Part shown: piece after piece, positions 62,801-64,000 of the stretch | Layout of the letters: every line of letters begins with the position of its first letter | Numbering within the stretch: the first letter of the stretch is position 1 | Origin: Apus apus | Taxonomy: Eukaryota; Chordata; Aves; Apodiformes; Apodidae | Direction of reading: 5' to 3' | Assembly: GCF_020740795.1 (NCBI RefSeq) | Contig: NC_067286.1 | Span: forward strand, 14,456,633 to 14,520,632 | Length of the DNA: 64,000 nt | Made by a program: the position numbers and the translations under genes | Notes under the pieces: model-generated | Database searches by the model: none | What the model saw: the letters and a program-made list of their open reading frames with translations, nothing else | What the model was told of the DNA's origin: nothing

Positions 62801-64000
62801 CATTTCTTTCTAATAACTGGAGCTCTCTGACCCTATGAAATGTCTTCAGTTCCAAAAAATAGTTATTAATGATACATAACTGTGATGTTACAAAAACCAC
62901 CAACCTCAACCCTGTGTCCCTTCTCCTGCAGTTCTAAACTAACTTAAGTTCAATGTAGTCCATAAGCATCAGAAAGTACTGAAAGTGTGTCAATGTCCAC
63001 AGGAAGATTAGTGCTAATTGGCAGTGATCTTTGGAAAGAAATCAGCTTGGAAATGTTAAAAGGGAAATATAAAGCAATGACTTACCACTAAGTCTTGGGA
63101 AATATCTTTACTAAGCAATTGCACTAATTAGAGAGAGTGGGAAAAAATTATGACCCCAATCTAGCAAAGGGCTCAAATAACTTAAACCCATATGAACTGG
63201 ACAAAGATATTCAGCCTTCAAAATTAATCATGTACTTCCTTAGCTGGACCAGGGCCCAGAAAAAGGAGAGATAACACAACTCTCCCTTTCATTTTGAAAA
63301 CAGCTTTAATTATATGTTGGTGATCCAAGTAAGGATTAACCCTCAGCTCTTTGGAAACAGCCTTAAAGTTGTGCAGTTCTCAGTCTGCCCAGTTTTAGAC
63401 CCAAATTAAAGGAAATGTTTCCTGAAGTGTCATCCTATTCTGTCATGCTATTTGATTTCAAAGGCAGGTATTCAGAATCCTATAGTTCACCGTATTCCTT
63501 TGTCATTTGGCAATTAAGAGAGGATATTTCACCCTACACTCATTTTATCAACTATTTTTCCCCTTTCACATGGCCTACAGTGAGAGACAAGTTTCACTAA
63601 AATCAGTGGCAGCACCCAATTATTTGAAGTTGGGTCAGTATTTCAGTTCACTTCTTGTCTTGAGGCTAATTCTAAACATGCATGAAGTTTGCATGATGGC
63701 ACGGCTCCTTTATAAGAATGTGAAAATACAAGGCTACCAATAGGCTTGAAACTCTGGTTGTGCCCTCGTCAAAATTTATTTCATGGAAAACACAGACTTC
63801 TTTCTCACCTCTACCACAGAAGTATGACCAAGACCATTTATTTACTTATTCTTCGGCACAGGAATATTGGTATTCTTGGTTGTGCTTATGAGATTATTTC
63901 AATACGTTATAATACCGTAAAAATCACTGAAATGCAATAACACTGTTGCACATTTATTGCCTTTAACCAACTATAAAAACTAAAATGGAAGCTTTGTTTC

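Overview
This is a window of vertebrate nuclear DNA, most likely from a bird. Coding exons are few and intron-split, introns are long and AT-rich, two promoters lie in CpG islands, and the recognisable repeats are avian in type: two CR1 LINE 3' ends and an ERV-type solo LTR. The MyoD protein reads very close to the avian form, but from memory it is not identical to chicken. I cannot name the species.

Layout: (1) 1-3.7 kb holds the last two exons of a divergent ferritin-family gene on the + strand; its first exon is not visible and is probably upstream of the window. (2) 3.7-8.5 kb is intergenic and AT-rich. (3) 8.5-13.5 kb is the complete MYOD1 gene on the + strand (3 exons, 296 aa), with a CpG island, an upstream GC-rich minisatellite, a TATA box and a polyA signal. 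(4) 13.5-30.4 kb is intergenic, with simple repeats and a few low-confidence exon-like segments on the - strand. (5) 30.4-32.0 kb is the CpG-island promoter and first coding exon of KCNC1 (Kv3.1) on the + strand. (6) 32.0-64.0 kb is KCNC1 intron 1; the channel-core exon is not in the window, so the intron exceeds 32 kb. This intron holds a CR1 fragment, a solo LTR on the - strand and simple repeats.

The MYOD1-KCNC1 order matches the conserved vertebrate neighbourhood (OTOG-MYOD1-KCNC1-SERGEF in mammals). The genes are functionally separate: a muscle lineage transcription factor, a fast neuronal potassium channel, and an iron-storage-like protein. The most notable observations are the ferritin paralogue that has lost key ferroxidase residues and one intron, an inverted pair of perfect REST half-sites in the KCNC1 leader, and overlapping uORFs just before the KCNC1 start. 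I saw no bacterial-type system, CRISPR array, tRNA or rRNA.
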